A stretch of DNA of 64,000 nt from Tiliqua scincoides (GCF_035046505.1 NC_089823.1:26770388-26834387), one strand, 5' to 3'; shown: positions 1 to 11,735, numbered from the stretch's first letter. Program-made: numbers and translations. Notes: generated by a model not told the origin, from the letters alone.

Positions 1-2187
1 GGCCAGGGTTTCCCACCTGTTGAGGTTCATTCCTAAGGCCTTCAGATCCCTCTTGCAGATGTCCTTGTATCGCAGCTGTGGTCTACCTGTAGGGCACTTT
101 CCCTGCACGAGTTCTCCATAAAGGAGATCCTTTGGAATTCGGCCATCATCCATGTCCTTGTGGAAAGATCTGATGATGCTGAGGAGCCTGGGTGGACATC
201 CGATCTTGGGGAGAATCTTGAAGAGGCCGTCCCTGCTGACCAGGTCAAAAGCCTTCGTGAAATCTATGAAGGCTATAAAGAGTGGCTGTCATTGTTCCCT
301 GCATTTCTCCTGCAGCTGTCTAAGGGAGAATACCATATCAGTGGTGGACCTGTTGGCTCGGAATCCGCACTGCGATTCTGGATAGACGCTCTCTGCAAGT
401 AAGTGGAGCCTCTTTAGTGCAACTCGGGCAAACAGCTTTCCTACAACGCTAATGAGAGAGATGCCACGGTAGTTGTTGCAGTCACCCCTGTCGCCTTTGT
501 TCTTGTACAGCATGATGTTTGCATCCCTCATGTCTTGAGGTACCCCACCTTCTCTCCAGCAGACACAGAGAATTTCATGCAGCTCAGTGACGATGATCTC
601 TTTGCAGCACTTTAGGACTTCAGCAGGGATGTCTTTTCCAAGTGCCTTGCCGAAGGCAAGGGAGTCCAGGGCCACGTGAAGTTCTGCTAGGGTTGGTTCA
701 CCGTCAAGCTCCTCCAGCACAGGCAGGCACTCAATGTTGTTCAATGCTTCTTCGGTGACTACATTTTCTCTGGAATATAGCTCAGAGTAGTGCTGCACCC
801 AGCGTTCCATCTGCTGAGCCTGATCCTAGATGACCTCGCCTGTGGCAGACTTCAGAGGGGTAATTTTCTCCTGTGTTGGACCTAGGGCCTGCTTGATACC
901 ATCATACATCCCCTTGATGTTGCCCATGTCAGCTGCTATCTGTATCTGGGAACAGAGCTGGAGCCAGTAGTCGTTAGCACATCTCCTGGCAGTCTGCTGG
1001 ACTTCACTGAGAGCAACTCGGAGGACCTGCAGGTTGCGCTCACTGGGACAGGCCTTGTATGCTGCTTGAGCTCTCCTCTTTTCCTCAATGACTGGTTGTA
1101 ACTCCTCAGAGTGGGCTTCAAACCAGTCTGCCGCCTTGTTGGTCTTCTTGCCGAATATGGACAAAGCGGTGTTGTAAACAGCATTCTTGAAATGTTCCCA
1201 TCTGTTGGATGCGTTTGCTTCGGCTGGGCCTGGAAGAGATTCCTCAAGCACTCGTGCAAATTCCTCCACTTTTCTCTGATCCCGGGTCTTGCTGGTATCA
1301 ATGCGAGGTCTTCCTTCCTTTTTCGTGTGATACAGTCGCTTTGTTTGCAGTTTCACTCTGCTGCACACCAGGGAGTGGTCAGTGTCGCAGGTAGCACCCT
1401 GATAACTGTGTGTGATCTTGATGCTGGGAAGGCTGGAGCGTCTGGTGAGAATCAGGTCGAGCTGGTGCCAGTGCTTTGATCTTGGGTGTCTCCAGGAGAC
1501 TCTATGTTGGGGCTTCGTGTTGAAGAACGTGTTGCTGACACAGAGACCATGATGACAGCAAAGCTCTAGCAGGCGTTGGCCATTTTCGTTCATCTTCCCA
1601 GTGCCAAACTGACCTAAGCAAGTGGGCACAAACTGTGATCAGCACCAACTCTAGCATTGAAATCACCGAGGATGAACAATGGCTCTTTTCCAGGGATCTT
1701 CTTGATAGTGGTGGCCAGGTCGTTGTAGAATTTGTCTTTGGCTTCTGCTGGAGACGACAGAGTCAGTGCATATGCACTGATGAGAGTGACAGGTCCTGCT
1801 GATGACTGGAGCTGCAGGGATAAAATTCTTTCACTTCCCACAGTAGGTGGGATGATAGATTCCAGCAGGGTATTTCTGACCGCAGAGCCAATGCCATGTT
1901 CCCTGGTCTCATTTGGTGGTTTTCCCTGCCAGAAAAATAAGAAATTTCTCTCCTTGACAGATCCGGAATCTGACAGCCTTGTCTCTTGATGGGCGATGAT
2001 GTCCATCTGCAATCTGCTCAGCTCCATGTCGATGACAGCTGTTTTGAGTGCATCGTCTATTTCTTGCAGGTCGTCAGAGAAGCCAGGTGTCATTGTCCTT
2101 ACGTTCCAGGTGCCCAGCTTTAGGGCAGGAGTTTTCTGTTTTCTGTTGCATGGTGCAGAGTTGTCGATCCATATAGGTTTCATATAG
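1..2187 (-). mobile_element. Broken non-LTR retrotransposon (LINE) with APE endonuclease and RT
   Basis: Read on the minus strand, the copy starts near 2187 and continues off the left edge of the window. The first part is an AP-type endonuclease (about 2183-1300) with the motifs LGTWNVRTM, HQETRL and ILGDFNARVG, then SWRHPRSKHWHQLD and a DHSL motif. A linker follows, then a reverse transcriptase start (about 810-155) with NNYRGISLISVVGKLFARV and a CGFRANRSTTDM block. The copy is dead. The endonuclease changes frame near 1620, there is a TAG at about 826 and a TGA at about 287, and an internal deletion near 155 joins the RT (RSFHKDM) directly to the C-terminal region (DDGRIPKDLLYGEL), so the RT catalytic core is lost. 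The C-terminal part is nearly identical to the copy at 31542-32245, which proves one family. The endonuclease type and C-terminal zinc-finger module fit an Ingi/Vingi-like or related clade, but the clade is uncertain. Confidence 0.9.
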
Positions 2188-2243
2188 TTATAGTTATAGT
2201 TTATAGTTATAGTTTCATATAGTTATAGTTTCATATAGGTTAT
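2179..2243. repeat. Imperfect tandem repeat of TATAGTT-like units
   Basis: Units of about 7 bp (tatagtt) and longer tcatatagttatag blocks repeat at the 5' boundary of the LINE copy. It may be a microsatellite that grew at the insertion junction. Confidence 0.7.
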
Positions 2244-2279
2244 TAAAAAGCCTTTACAACAACTTAATAGATGCAATTT

Positions 2280-2550
2280 CAGGTGTGTATCACTTGACAA
2301 TGGGGATTACTCCAATCCCTGTTGTTATGTGATTAGGCTGTGAACATTCAGCCCAATCTAGTGCCTTTGCTGTGCAAACAGACACTTCCTGCCAGGCACT
2401 AGCTGGCTGCACAGGCTACTGGAGATAGATTGCCTCTTCTTTGCTTTAAGAGCCTCTTTGTTGGGTAAACAGACACTGCTGCAGGCTATGGGAAACCTGA
2501 CTGCCTCATTAAAAGCCTCTTTGTTGTGCTTTGACCTTACATATATACAG
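2280..2550 (-). mobile_element. Tigger/pogo-like non-autonomous DNA transposon, truncated
   Basis: The left end reads CAGGTGTGTATCACTTGACA. The interior matches, in reverse complement, the element at 13668-13990, including the agcctctttgttg modules. The far end beyond about 2545 does not match the other copy, so one terminus is lost or replaced. Confidence 0.7.
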
Positions 2551-2559
2551 GTGAACATT

Positions 2560-3190
2560 GGATGGAGATGGATAGCACAGCACCCCTTTCACACAGCAAC
2601 ATATTCCATCTGTTTCTCAGTGAGCAACCTTGATAGGGTGGTTTATTCTTGGCTTGTTCTTAGCTTCTCCATTCTACAGTGGTCTCTCTCTGTTTCAGAT
2701 CCAAAAATTCTCTATCCTGACTTGGAAATTGCTTTTAAAAAATCTTCCTTTGTCTGTCCTTCTACTATTCACCTACAGAGGGTATAAGGGGTCACCTTAT
2801 ATTCTCATCCTGAGCTCTTTTCCTCAAGTACATGTGATTTTTACTAGTTTTCTATGACTCCTTCAATTAAGAAAAACACCTTGGACTATTAGGGACTCCT
2901 TAGCTCCTCATTCAAATGCTTCCTTGGGCTATCAACTAGTCATGTGTTTGCATCAGCTGCAGGCAGATAAATATTACATAACATTTATCTAACTTTATAA
3001 CAATATATTTTAAGAGTCTGTATGTCAGTAAAGTCAAATCATCTCTGTTACATCAGGGTATGGCATAGCACAACAAAACAAGTGAAGACCAGATACTGAT
3101 TCTGGACAGATCTTACAACCTGTAGTAATCCACCTCCATCATGCTTAGTGATCTGAAAGCATCCTCCTCTTTCAACTGACTCCTTTCCCT
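2560..3190. other. No recognisable gene; AT-rich intergenic DNA
   Basis: Only short chance ORFs are present. No repeat end, RNA gene or splice-flanked exon was recognised. Confidence 0.5.
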
Positions 3191-3196
3191 TTTACT

Positions 3197-3533
3197 AGGG
3201 TTTGCAACACCTGATGCAGGAGGCCATCGTGTCACCCCCATGATGGACCTCCTCCCATGCAATGAGTGGGGCAATGCCCCGGGCAGTGGGCATGGTGATG
3301 CACCATTGCCCCGCCCCCGTTGGTTTTTTGGCTATAGCTTTTGACAGAATAGATATTTCAACGTAGTTTGTTTCATTGCATTCTGGATGAAATTATGCAT
3401 TGAATGAAATATACCATGATGGTATTATTTTAAAATACCAAGATTTTTAAAATTTTGGCCAGTAGTGGTGTTACCCCCCCATGTATATCACCTGGTGCAG
3501 CCCACACTCCCTGAACCCCTAGCAAAACCACTT
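3197..3533. mobile_element. Probable hAT-like non-autonomous element, degenerate
   Basis: The left side reads ctagggtttgcaacacctga. The right side in reverse complement reads agtggttttgctaggggttc and then a related gcaccaggtg block. The first bases of the left terminus seem to be missing and I found no clean target duplication. Confidence 0.45.
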
Positions 3534-4110
3534 CTTTTACTGCCACTTATACCTGAAATGGCTTCCTAGAATGCTTCCTTGATGCTACCTTGCTTAGGAG
3601 GTAATGCTTAGAATTCCTTCAAATTGTTTCTAAACCCTCACCTTTTCTCTGGAGTCTTTGGCTCAAAACAAGTACATGCTCTGCTATGTCCCCATGCTGT
3701 CCTAGTCCCCATGCTCTGCTAAGCATATGGACAGAAAAATTATTACATATTATCGCCCACTTTCTTGCCTCCCTTCCTCTATTATCTGCCTCACGTCCAA
3801 TTTGTGTGTGTGTATGTGTGTGTTTTGTTTGTTTGGTGAGCTCCTCAAATTAAGAAGCTGTCTTCTCATTCTTTGTAAAGTGGTATGTATATGGATGGTG
3901 GCAGTCTAAATATACTTTTTTAAAGACCTGATCCTATGACTGTATGCAAGCATTAACCATGTATACATTGCAACAGTAGTTGCTCAAGTGGTGCAGGAGA
4001 GCTGGGTACTTTTTCATGAGGGAAGGGCCGGGTGGAAGATTATTTCTAATTCCTTGGGACCAGCCTTGTGGTGTTTTAGTGTTGTTTAAGCAGAAGCACA
4101 CAGAAAGCCT

Positions 4111-4483
4111 TGATGACATGGCAATGCAGGCAAACCTCCCCCTTGTTATGGCACACCGAAAGGGGTGCTAGTTCTCAGGCCAAAGTGTGACAATAGCTGA
4201 TACAGCACTCTGTGAAAAAGCACCCATTGTTCTAAGCCCCTGTATGAGATTCTAATGTGGCACACTATCTAGGAACAGAATGTAACTGATGTTGCAATGT
4301 TCAATTAAAGGCAGTGAGAAAGCTCGTACAAGCAGCTTGCTTGTCTCTCTCTGCATTCTCAATCCTCAATCTGTCTGCTGTCTCTTAATTTTCTGTCTGA
4401 CCATTCATTTGCTTCTGCTCTTGCACCCAAATCCAGCAACCTGACCCCTAGGTTTTGGTTACTCCCAAAGAATCACTGCTACA
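4111..4483 (+). mobile_element. Solo LTR of an old retrovirus-like element
   Basis: A 373-bp sequence begins TGATGACATGG and ends GCTACA, flanked on both sides by the 5-bp direct repeat agcct (4106-4110 and 4484-4488). It holds an ATTAAA poly(A)-like signal near 4303 followed by a CT-rich U5-like stretch. No internal coding region remains, so this is a fossil left by LTR-LTR recombination. The 5-bp duplication is compatible with several ERV classes or Ty3/gypsy; the family is not identified. The perfect duplication suggests moderate age. Confidence 0.75.
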
Positions 4484-4488
4484 AGCCT

Positions 4489-5267
4489 AAACGTTTTAGG
4501 AGCTACCAGTCTATTTTTTAACATACCTGCTGTTTCCAACATAACACCCAAAGCAGAGATTGACATGGGGAGATGCATTTGCTGCAGCTTCTCACGTTAT
4601 ATCAGACACCAGAAAAGGCATACTCTGCCTGTAATGTTTGAAGCTGCCCACGGCTAGGCTGGGTTGAAAGTGAGATTCCATTCACAGAAGAGAGGCAGAA
4701 ACAGACTCTATTCATTTCCTTGTATGTGGTGGGAGAACCATGGTAATAGAGCAAGACACTCCTATTCCATTTCTAAGTACACAAGTTAAAAAAAAAAGTT
4801 CTACTCTTTTTCTTTCTCTGATGTCTTAGTCACGATGACGGTGGTGGGTTGACTTGGCATGGAGAGCTCTCCTCCTTTCACATACTTGTTAACTCTCTTC
4901 TGAGCAACAAAGTACTCATTTTAACAGTGATCTCCAGCCTAACTGCACCCATCCTGCACTTGACATATTGTAAAGAGAGGTGCTGCTATTGCACCACAAT
5001 CCTAAACACACTTCCTAGGGAGTAATAAGCCCCACTGAACATGGTGAGGCTTGCTTCCAAGAAAACATGTACTGTGCAAGTTGTAATCTGTCTAGTGGCT
5101 TTCCAAAGAAAGCCACTGTCTGTTTGAAACTCAGGATTCGGTAATACAGGATTGGTTCATAAAAAGTCAGGACACTACAACTTCACTGATCAAATGTTTT
5201 ACATTTTTCTAATCCAAGCTAATCTCTAGCAGCTACAGTTCTTAATTGAGCTGTGCATGTATTGAGA
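4489..5267. other. Intergenic; one degenerate fold-back fragment
   Basis: Around 4998-5090 there is a weak copy of the short fold-back family with CAATCCTA ends. Nothing else was recognised. Confidence 0.4.
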
Positions 5268-5275
5268 TCCTAGTG

Positions 5276-5642
5276 CAGGGGTGCTCACACTTTTTTGGCT
5301 CGAGAGCTGCTTTGAAACCCAGCAAGGCCCGGAGATCTACCAGAGTTTTTTTTACAATGTTCGCGCCATCATAACATTTATGTGTACAATGTATGTTGGT
5401 GTACCTTGAGCCCCACTGAGTATAACAGGACTTACTCCTGAGTAGACATGCCTAGGATTAGGCTGTGAGGCTGCAATCCTAGCCACACTTACCTGGGAGT
5501 AAGCCCCATTGAGTACAATGGGCCTTACTCCCGGCATTTCCTCCCAGAGGCACCTGAAGGGGGGGGGGTCGGCACTCCGCGATCTACTCATTTTGCCTCG
5601 CGATCTACCAGTAGATCGCGATCCACCTATTGAGCACCCCTG
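5276..5642. mobile_element. hAT-like element with perfect 8-bp target duplication
   Basis: The termini are CAGGGGTGCTCACAC and, inverted, TGAGCACCCCTG. The 8-bp direct repeat tcctagtg flanks it at 5268-5275 and 5643-5650. The 367-bp element has no transposase. It contains gatctaccagtagatcgcga, a small inverted repeat near its right end, and two copies of a fold-back element at 5405-5540. Confidence 0.9.
5405..5540. repeat. Two adjacent short fold-back (CAATCCTA) elements
   Basis: 5405-5463 and 5469-5540 both carry the agtaagccccattgag core and a taggatt/aatccta end. They lie back to back inside the hAT element, so they inserted later or travelled with it. Confidence 0.65.
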
Positions 5643-5815
5643 TCCTAGTGCTTGCCTAATAGTATAGTCCAAAATATAGATTCTGAAACTACCCAGCCTG
5701 GGGTCAAGTCACTATGAATTGTTCACCACTGTTAAGCTGGAGGTATCAGGAATACTCCATGACAAGTTTTGAGATCAGACATATTAAATCCACTTCCTTC
5801 TTAGATAACTGGAGT

Positions 5816-6140
5816 TTACAGTCCAGTCCTAACTAACCTCCCCTCCCCCGCCCACCAATGCAGCTGCAACAATGTGTGTTGTAACATGGGGGGGGGGGGT
5901 CCAGAGGTCTCCTCAAGGTAAGGGAACATTTGTTCCCTTACCCCAGGGCAAGCTTCCACTACCCCAATGGGTCTCTTTGAATCTGTGTCAGTGGCATTCC
6001 CAGAGAGGGGGCAAAGTACTAAGTTTTGCAAGGTGCCTCAACACATCCTGTAGGCTGCCCTTCCCCCTCAACATCAGAGTCATTCTGAGCAGTGAGAGCA
6101 ACGCGGAGGAGATGTCTCCATATCGCTCTCACCACTCAAA
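5816..6140. repeat. Degenerate fold-back fragment joined to a hAT-like fragment
   Basis: 5820-6000 carries the cctcaaggtaagggaacatttgttccctta core of the roughly 165-bp fold-back family in diverged form. From 5989 a CAGTGGCATTCCCAGAGAGG terminus begins, followed by the gcaaagtactaagttttgca block also seen at 8150 and 24864. Confidence 0.55.
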
Positions 6141-6779
6141 ATGGCTCCGATAACTATTTTTCTGAGCAAGATCAAGGAGAGTACAGGAGAGGGAAGGGGA
6201 GAGGGAAAAGGGTTGGGATCTGGTCCTACTGAGATCCATCCTGTTTTGCTTCTTGCCCCCCTTGTCTGCCCAGAAACTATCCCGTTCTTCCCCTTCCCCA
6301 CCTGTTCTGTCCCCCTGTCCCTGCCACGGTTTTGCTGCTGGATGAACCCAGCTGAGGCAGTAGGCCTCCAACACTGCCACTGTTTGTGGCAGCAGTCCCA
6401 AAATGGCCAGAAGCAGCATGTGCCATATGCACCATTTGCATATGGCAGAACACACTGCCATATGGCCATTTGCAACAGCAGAACTGCATTCCATCATCAT
6501 AAAGGGCTACATAGCCCTAGTTATCTGGATAGCCCATTTATGAAAATTGTGGTCTGATCTCACATCAGCTAAATGGCTGTGTTTGTTAATTCTCCTAAAA
6601 TAAGCAAGAAGAATTGTACCCAGAAGGATTCTAACCACATATGAGACAGGGACAGACATGGGGTTGTATCCTAAAAAGCATCTGCTGAAGGAAACAAACT
6701 TTCCTGCCATAACCGAAGCAGAGCAGTTCTCGGTACCTCCCATAAACCTGTTCTGAAGGGTTATGGAACCTCCCAGAAC

Positions 6780-7099
6780 AGGACTGTTTTAATCTGTGGA
6801 ACTCCTTATCACAAGATGTGGAAATGGCATCTGGCCTAGATGTCCTTAAAAGGAAATTGGGCAGATTTGTGGAGGAAAAGTCCATCACAGGTTACAAGCA
6901 ATGGTGGGTATATGCACCATCTTGGTTTTGGAAGTAGGCTGTCCCTGAATGCCAGATGCAAGGGAGTGGCAACAGGATACAGATATCTTGTTTTGTGTGC
7001 TCCCAGAGGCATCTGATCAGCCACAGTCAGATACTGGAAGCTGGACTAGATGGGCCTTTGGCCTGATCCAGCAGGGCTCTTCTGATGTTCTTATGCTGA
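6780..7099 (+). mobile_element. CR1-type LINE 3' end
   Basis: It contains the C-terminal CR1 block (aactccttatcacaagatgtgg onward) and the 3' UTR with gaagctggactagatgggcc and gatccagcagggctcttct, ending near gttcttatg. It is heavily 5' truncated. The copy at 28661-29551 is longer. Confidence 0.85.
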
Positions 7100-8140
7100 T
7101 GCCATGCACTTCAGGGCCACTGGCACAAAAAGTCAGAGGCCCTATGTGTATGCCATGCCAGTGCAGGTAAGGTGGTGGCAGAGGGTGTTTTGAGGGTGGG
7201 AATGGGTGGATCCTGGCAGTAGAAGCATATGCTGAGATGCTATCATCATTTGCAGAGCCCAGACTCCTCCCACCTCTCCTCAGATATATTTTTATTTACC
7301 TCTTCCAGGCCATCTGGTTGCCCCCGCCCACCATAGCATGCAGCACATGCTCCGTTGGTGGCACTGTATGCTGTGGACTTGCAGGGGATAAGACTAGGCT
7401 GTAGGTGAGAATGCATAGGATTGCAGTCTTAGTTATGGGATTACTGAAGGTTTTATATCAATCAAGGGTAAAGCCATCTGAGCCATGTGCTTTACCAGTT
7501 CTACAATGTTTAATTGTATTTTCTGTTTCCTTTGTTTGCAATGGCTTCTGAAACAGAATTTCTTTCTCCCAACAGCTGTGGGAGCTGCACTCAGTAAATC
7601 AGGTCACTCACAAGAGCCCTGTGGGGAAGGTTAGACTGAGAAATAGTGACTGATCCAAGGTCTCCCAGTGATCTTAATGGATGAGTTGAGATTTGAATCC
7701 AGATCTAAGTTCAAAGTCCATTTAATTGAATTTCTCAAGGCCACACTGCATGTTATGACAAATTCATGAGTTGTGCCTTTGTTTTTACCTTTGTGTGTGT
7801 TAAATAACACTCATGGGTGCATGTGAAGTGCTGCAAAACCGCAGCAGGATAGCTGGCCTTTAGCTCATAGTCCTTGCTGCTGTTTGTATCCTAATCGCTC
7901 ATTCCTGCACACTACTGTATTTAAAAAACTTTCATTGCAGCTTCCTATTTGCACTGTTAATAGGGTGTCAATGGAAGCTTTAAAAAAATGTAAATGGTGC
8001 ATGACAAGGAGACAATTATTATGCAAATCGCAGAGGGCCCTAGTGCTAAAGCCCCTCTTCCCTGCCCACCAAAGTCTTACAGTATTCTGTCCACTTGAGT
8101 GCACCGTTTTTTAACATCAAAAAGGAAATACAAGGGCCAA
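7100..8140. other. No gene or repeat end recognised
   Basis: Only short ORFs without homologous motifs were seen on both strands. Confidence 0.45.
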
Positions 8141-8149
8141 ACTCACATG

Positions 8150-8388
8150 CAGTGGTATATCTAAAGGAAGTACAAAGCACTAAGTTTTGCAGGCACCTGA
8201 ACATGCTGTGTAAGCAGCCCCTTCCCTTCCCCTTCAGGGTCATTCTGGGCAATGGGAACAAAACAGAGGTGTACCCTTCCATTTTGCTCCCCCCATGGCT
8301 CTGAAGGGGAGGGGGAAGGGCCCCTGCATGCTGCAGTGAGGCTCCCTGCAAAACTTAGTGCTTTGCACCCCCTCTAGCTACGCCACTG
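8150..8388. mobile_element. hAT-like MITE with perfect 8-bp target duplication
   Basis: Starts CAGTGGTATATCTAAAG and ends CTAGCTACGCCACTG. The long inverted repeats share agtacaaagcactaagtttt / acttagtgctttgcac. The target repeat ctcacatg lies at 8142-8149 and 8389-8396. The family is also at 24864-25031 and, in part, near 5989. Confidence 0.92.
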
Positions 8389-8883
8389 CTCACATGCTTT
8401 TTGTAAACTGTAGGAATATATCATTTTGAATTTTAAGAGCTCATCTCTGACTTAATCTCAATCACTTTATTCTGGTGGTCCCTTAGTCAAAGTCTATGTA
8501 CTTGGGACTGAGCTCATGAATTTATTTGTGTTTCAGTTATAAATGGCTTTTCTACACAAATGTATTAAAATCTGTGTACTTTTAATCAGGTCAAAAACAT
8601 AAAAACAGATTGGTTTAGAAACCAAAGGGTTGGATCTTAAGCTTGCATTCCATGAACTGAATCGCCTTCCATGACTGCAACTGTCTTTCCACGAACGGAA
8701 GGAACTTCTATTCATAGAACACAAGTTTACAATCCAACCCAAAACATATTACAACCAGTGAAACTGTTTGTGAGCCAAGAGCCTGCCAATGCTAGCCCAC
8801 TCTTTCTCTTCCAAGTAAACTTTTCACATGTTACTGCAAACTCAGCTTTATCCGTACAGTATAAATATTGTTACAGCACAAGC

Positions 8884-8970
8884 TCATGTATGTCTACTCA
8901 GGAGTAAAGTCCATTTTTACTGAGTTTAATGGAATTTACTCCTAGGTAAGCATGTACTGGATTGCAGCCT
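8884..8970. repeat. Short fold-back element (about 85 bp)
   Basis: The core reads tctactcaggagtaaagtcc ... ttactcctaggtaagcatg and ends in attgcagcc. It belongs to the same family as 18893, 44529, 52459 and 57573. Confidence 0.65.
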
Positions 8971-8975
8971 TAATT

Positions 8976-9880
8976 TTATTCTTTTGTCTCAGTTAGCTTG
9001 AAAGTTTGAGAAAGGATGAAGCAGCCTAGGTTTTATGATTCTTAGTTTTTGCTCTTTTCATTTAATTAAATTCTGGATTCTACTTTTCTTTTTATAGATC
9101 TCATTATACTCCCTCTCATGTGCACTTTAAAAGAGTCCAATAACACTGCTATAGTAGGGGTTGTGGGCAAGGTGACCTCAAATAACTCTTTGATTTAATT
9201 TATCATTTGAGTTTTAAAAGGCTTGTCTTGTTGAAAATAAACATTCAATTTCCAAGCTGGTTTAGGTAGAGGTTCCTGCAACCAAGTCAGTGTCAACTGC
9301 AGGACAGTTTCTAGGTTTGAGGGGACTGTATCTGCCACTACAGCACTTGTTGTCCGGACCCAGTCCTTCTCAAGGCCAGGGGCACTAAGCCCTCTGCAAA
9401 TGTCCAGGAGTGTGTTGTACTGACACCAGCCTTGACCAATTTGATGCATAGTAAGAAGTATCTGTGGTCCCCAGCCTCACAATCTGGGCAACCCAATTCT
9501 ACTTGACTCCCCACACAGTAGTGCAACTGTGACAACATGGTGCACACTGAATCCCACGGTGAATCTTTGGCCTCTGGGGACCTCCTTGAGGTAAAAGAAA
9601 TTTGTTCCCTTGACCCAGGATAAGCCCATTCCAGCCCACTGGGTCTACTTAGACCTGCACCAGCTCTAAAGCTGACTCAAGTCCACATGGACGCAGGTCA
9701 AGGGATCAAGGCCAGGAAGGGAGAAAGGATACTGGGGTGTGTTGCTTCCACCAATACCACACCCTTCCTGGCTAAAATAAATTATTGGCAAAAGCCATGC
9801 ACACCTTTTAGAATAAAGTTGTTAAATATTGATAGCAGAGGCCAACACACATTTTGCTTACTTAAACGTTACACCAATTC
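8976..9880. other. Intergenic with one diverged fold-back copy
   Basis: 9475-9670 resembles the roughly 165-bp fold-back family (ctccttgaggtaaaagaaat, cagcccactgggtct). Nothing else was recognised. Confidence 0.4.
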
Positions 9881-9920
9881 CTGGGTATATCTGGGGTGCT
9901 GATTCCAAAAACGGCATCCA

Positions 9921-10092
9921 TTTTGCCCTATCACGTCTAGTTTTGGAGACATAGCATAGCCTCTTTAGTGAATGGTTCAAGCAGCTTCCTCATGAGGAAG
10001 CCTACACCATGGCTTCCTCATGAGGAAGCTGCTTGAACCATTCACTAATGAGGCTATACTATATCTCCAAAACTAGACGTGATAGGGCAAAA
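9921..10092. repeat. Near-perfect 172-bp palindrome
   Basis: The 82-base arms at 9921-10002 and 10011-10092 are almost exact inverted copies around an 8-base spacer. Each arm contains the 18-base palindrome gcttcctcatgaggaagc. Weaker inverted similarity extends to roughly 9885-10128. It is probably a snap-back DNA transposon or MITE; no target duplication was resolved. Confidence 0.9.
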
Positions 10093-10485
10093 CAGATGAC
10101 ATTTTTTGAATTGGTACCCCAAATTCATATCAAACCACCATAAAGTTTGGGAAAAACTTTTCTGACCCTCAATTTTGTAGGCCTGTGAGCATTTTCAGGG
10201 GAATTGTACTTTCTGATTAAAAACAGAAGTGCAGAAATCACGGGCAGGGAGGCATGGGGGAGAAAGTCTCCTATGAAAGTCGGGGTTTCAGGAAGTACAG
10301 GAAGCATCCTATACATAGGAAGTATCCTTCCTATAATATGAGAAGTACAATATCCAGCCCTGAGAAGGGAACTCTGGCCCCTTTTTGGTGGGCAAGCACT
10401 GCTGGGATTTCTGAGGATCTGGGAAGTCTGCTGAGGGATGATTGACAGTGCAGGAGGAAAGACTGACACAGCTTGTGCCATAAAG

Positions 10486-11727
10486 CAGTGACATGCAGTC
10501 AGGGTAGGCAGAGCCTCACCTGACCGAGCAAGGGAAAAAAGGACCCAACAAGTTTTTTGAAAAGTATATTTTGCCTTTTCCAAGCTGCTTCTTGCTGCAG
10601 CAGCAGCATACAGTCGGTTTAAAGCAACACACACATGTGGAGGGAACAAGGAGAGCTGCCAGTCAGCTCAGTTGCTATGGTTGCTTGCAAGGGATGAAAT
10701 AGGCAGGGATGCCTGCGTAGCCAGGAACGACCTCTGTTTGCCCAATTATTAAAAAAAACCAGTGCTTGAGTCATCAGTCTCTGGGGAGGCATCAGGAAGA
10801 CTTGCCTCCAGCATGTTGGTTTCATAGCTAGCTACCCAAAAAAAGGCAGGGCAGCTGGCTAGCCAATCAAAAAGTAGCAGGATGCCTTCATCAGCAAGCT
10901 CTGGGGAGGTAGCTGGAAGTATTGCGTCTCTTCTGTTATTTAAAAAAAAAACGCATTAAAAAGCAGGGAGGAGCATGTGCAATGGACTGGCTCTTTAAAG
11001 CAGGTGTGCCCAAACCCCGGCCCTGGGGCCACTTGCGGCCCTCAAGGCCTCTCAATGCGGCCCTCAGGGAGCCCCCAGTCTCCAATGAACCTCTGGCCCT
11101 CCAGAGATTTGTTGGAGCCCACACTGGCCCAATGCAACTGCTCTCAGAGTGAGGGCGACTGTTTGACCCCTTACGTTAGCTGTGGGCTGAGGGCTCCCTC
11201 CACGGCTTGTTGTTTCACATCTGTGATGCAGTAGCAGCAGCAAAGGAAAGGCCAGCCTTGCTTTGTGCAAGGCCTTTTATAGGCCTTGAGCTATTGCAAG
11301 ACCTTCATTCATTCATATAAGTTCATCTTTAATATATTCATTTATGTAAACATTTGTAAATTTATTCAAATTTTAAATGTAAATTAATTCTTTCCCCCCC
11401 CCCCCGCCCCTGACACAGTGTCAGAGAGACAATTTGGCCCTCCTGCCAAAAACTTTGGACACCCCTGCTTTAAAGCACCAGGAGCAGCTAGTTGTTCTAG
11501 GAGGCCTGTGCTGAACTCTTCTCAGCTCCAAGTGGGGAAAAAAGAGGTGAGTTTGAAAAAAAGATTTATTGAGGGGTGGGAGAAAACGGTGTTCCAGAGA
11601 CTGAGCTTTATTTATTTCAGGGGGGGGGGGGGAGTGTGTGCTGCAAGACTGAGCTGAAGGAGAGAGGGAGGGGGCAAGTGTGTGTATGTGTTGCCTCCCC
11701 TTGCCTGGATCTCACTGCACCTCACTG
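10486..11727. mobile_element. hAT-like element, 1.24 kb, host of a nested hAT
   Basis: Begins CAGTGACATGCAGTCAGG and ends CTGCACCTCACTG. The 8-bp duplication ccataaag is perfect (10478-10485 and 11728-11735). A second hAT-like element (11001-11467) sits inside it with its own target duplication, so its own length was about 770 bp. No transposase reading frame was seen. Confidence 0.9.
11001..11467. mobile_element. hAT-like element nested inside another hAT
   Basis: Termini are CAGGTGTGCCCAAACC and, inverted, TTTGGACACCCCTG. The perfect 8-bp duplication ctttaaag lies at 10993-11000 and 11468-11475. The 467-bp non-autonomous copy contains a ttgcggccctcaaggcc block and a C-run at about 11394-11405. 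Confidence 0.93.
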
Positions 11728-11735
11728 CCATAAAG

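Noticed and set aside
10125-10649. 174-codon minus-strand ORF
   Set aside because: It runs across the border of the hAT element at 10486, so it cannot be a preserved host exon.
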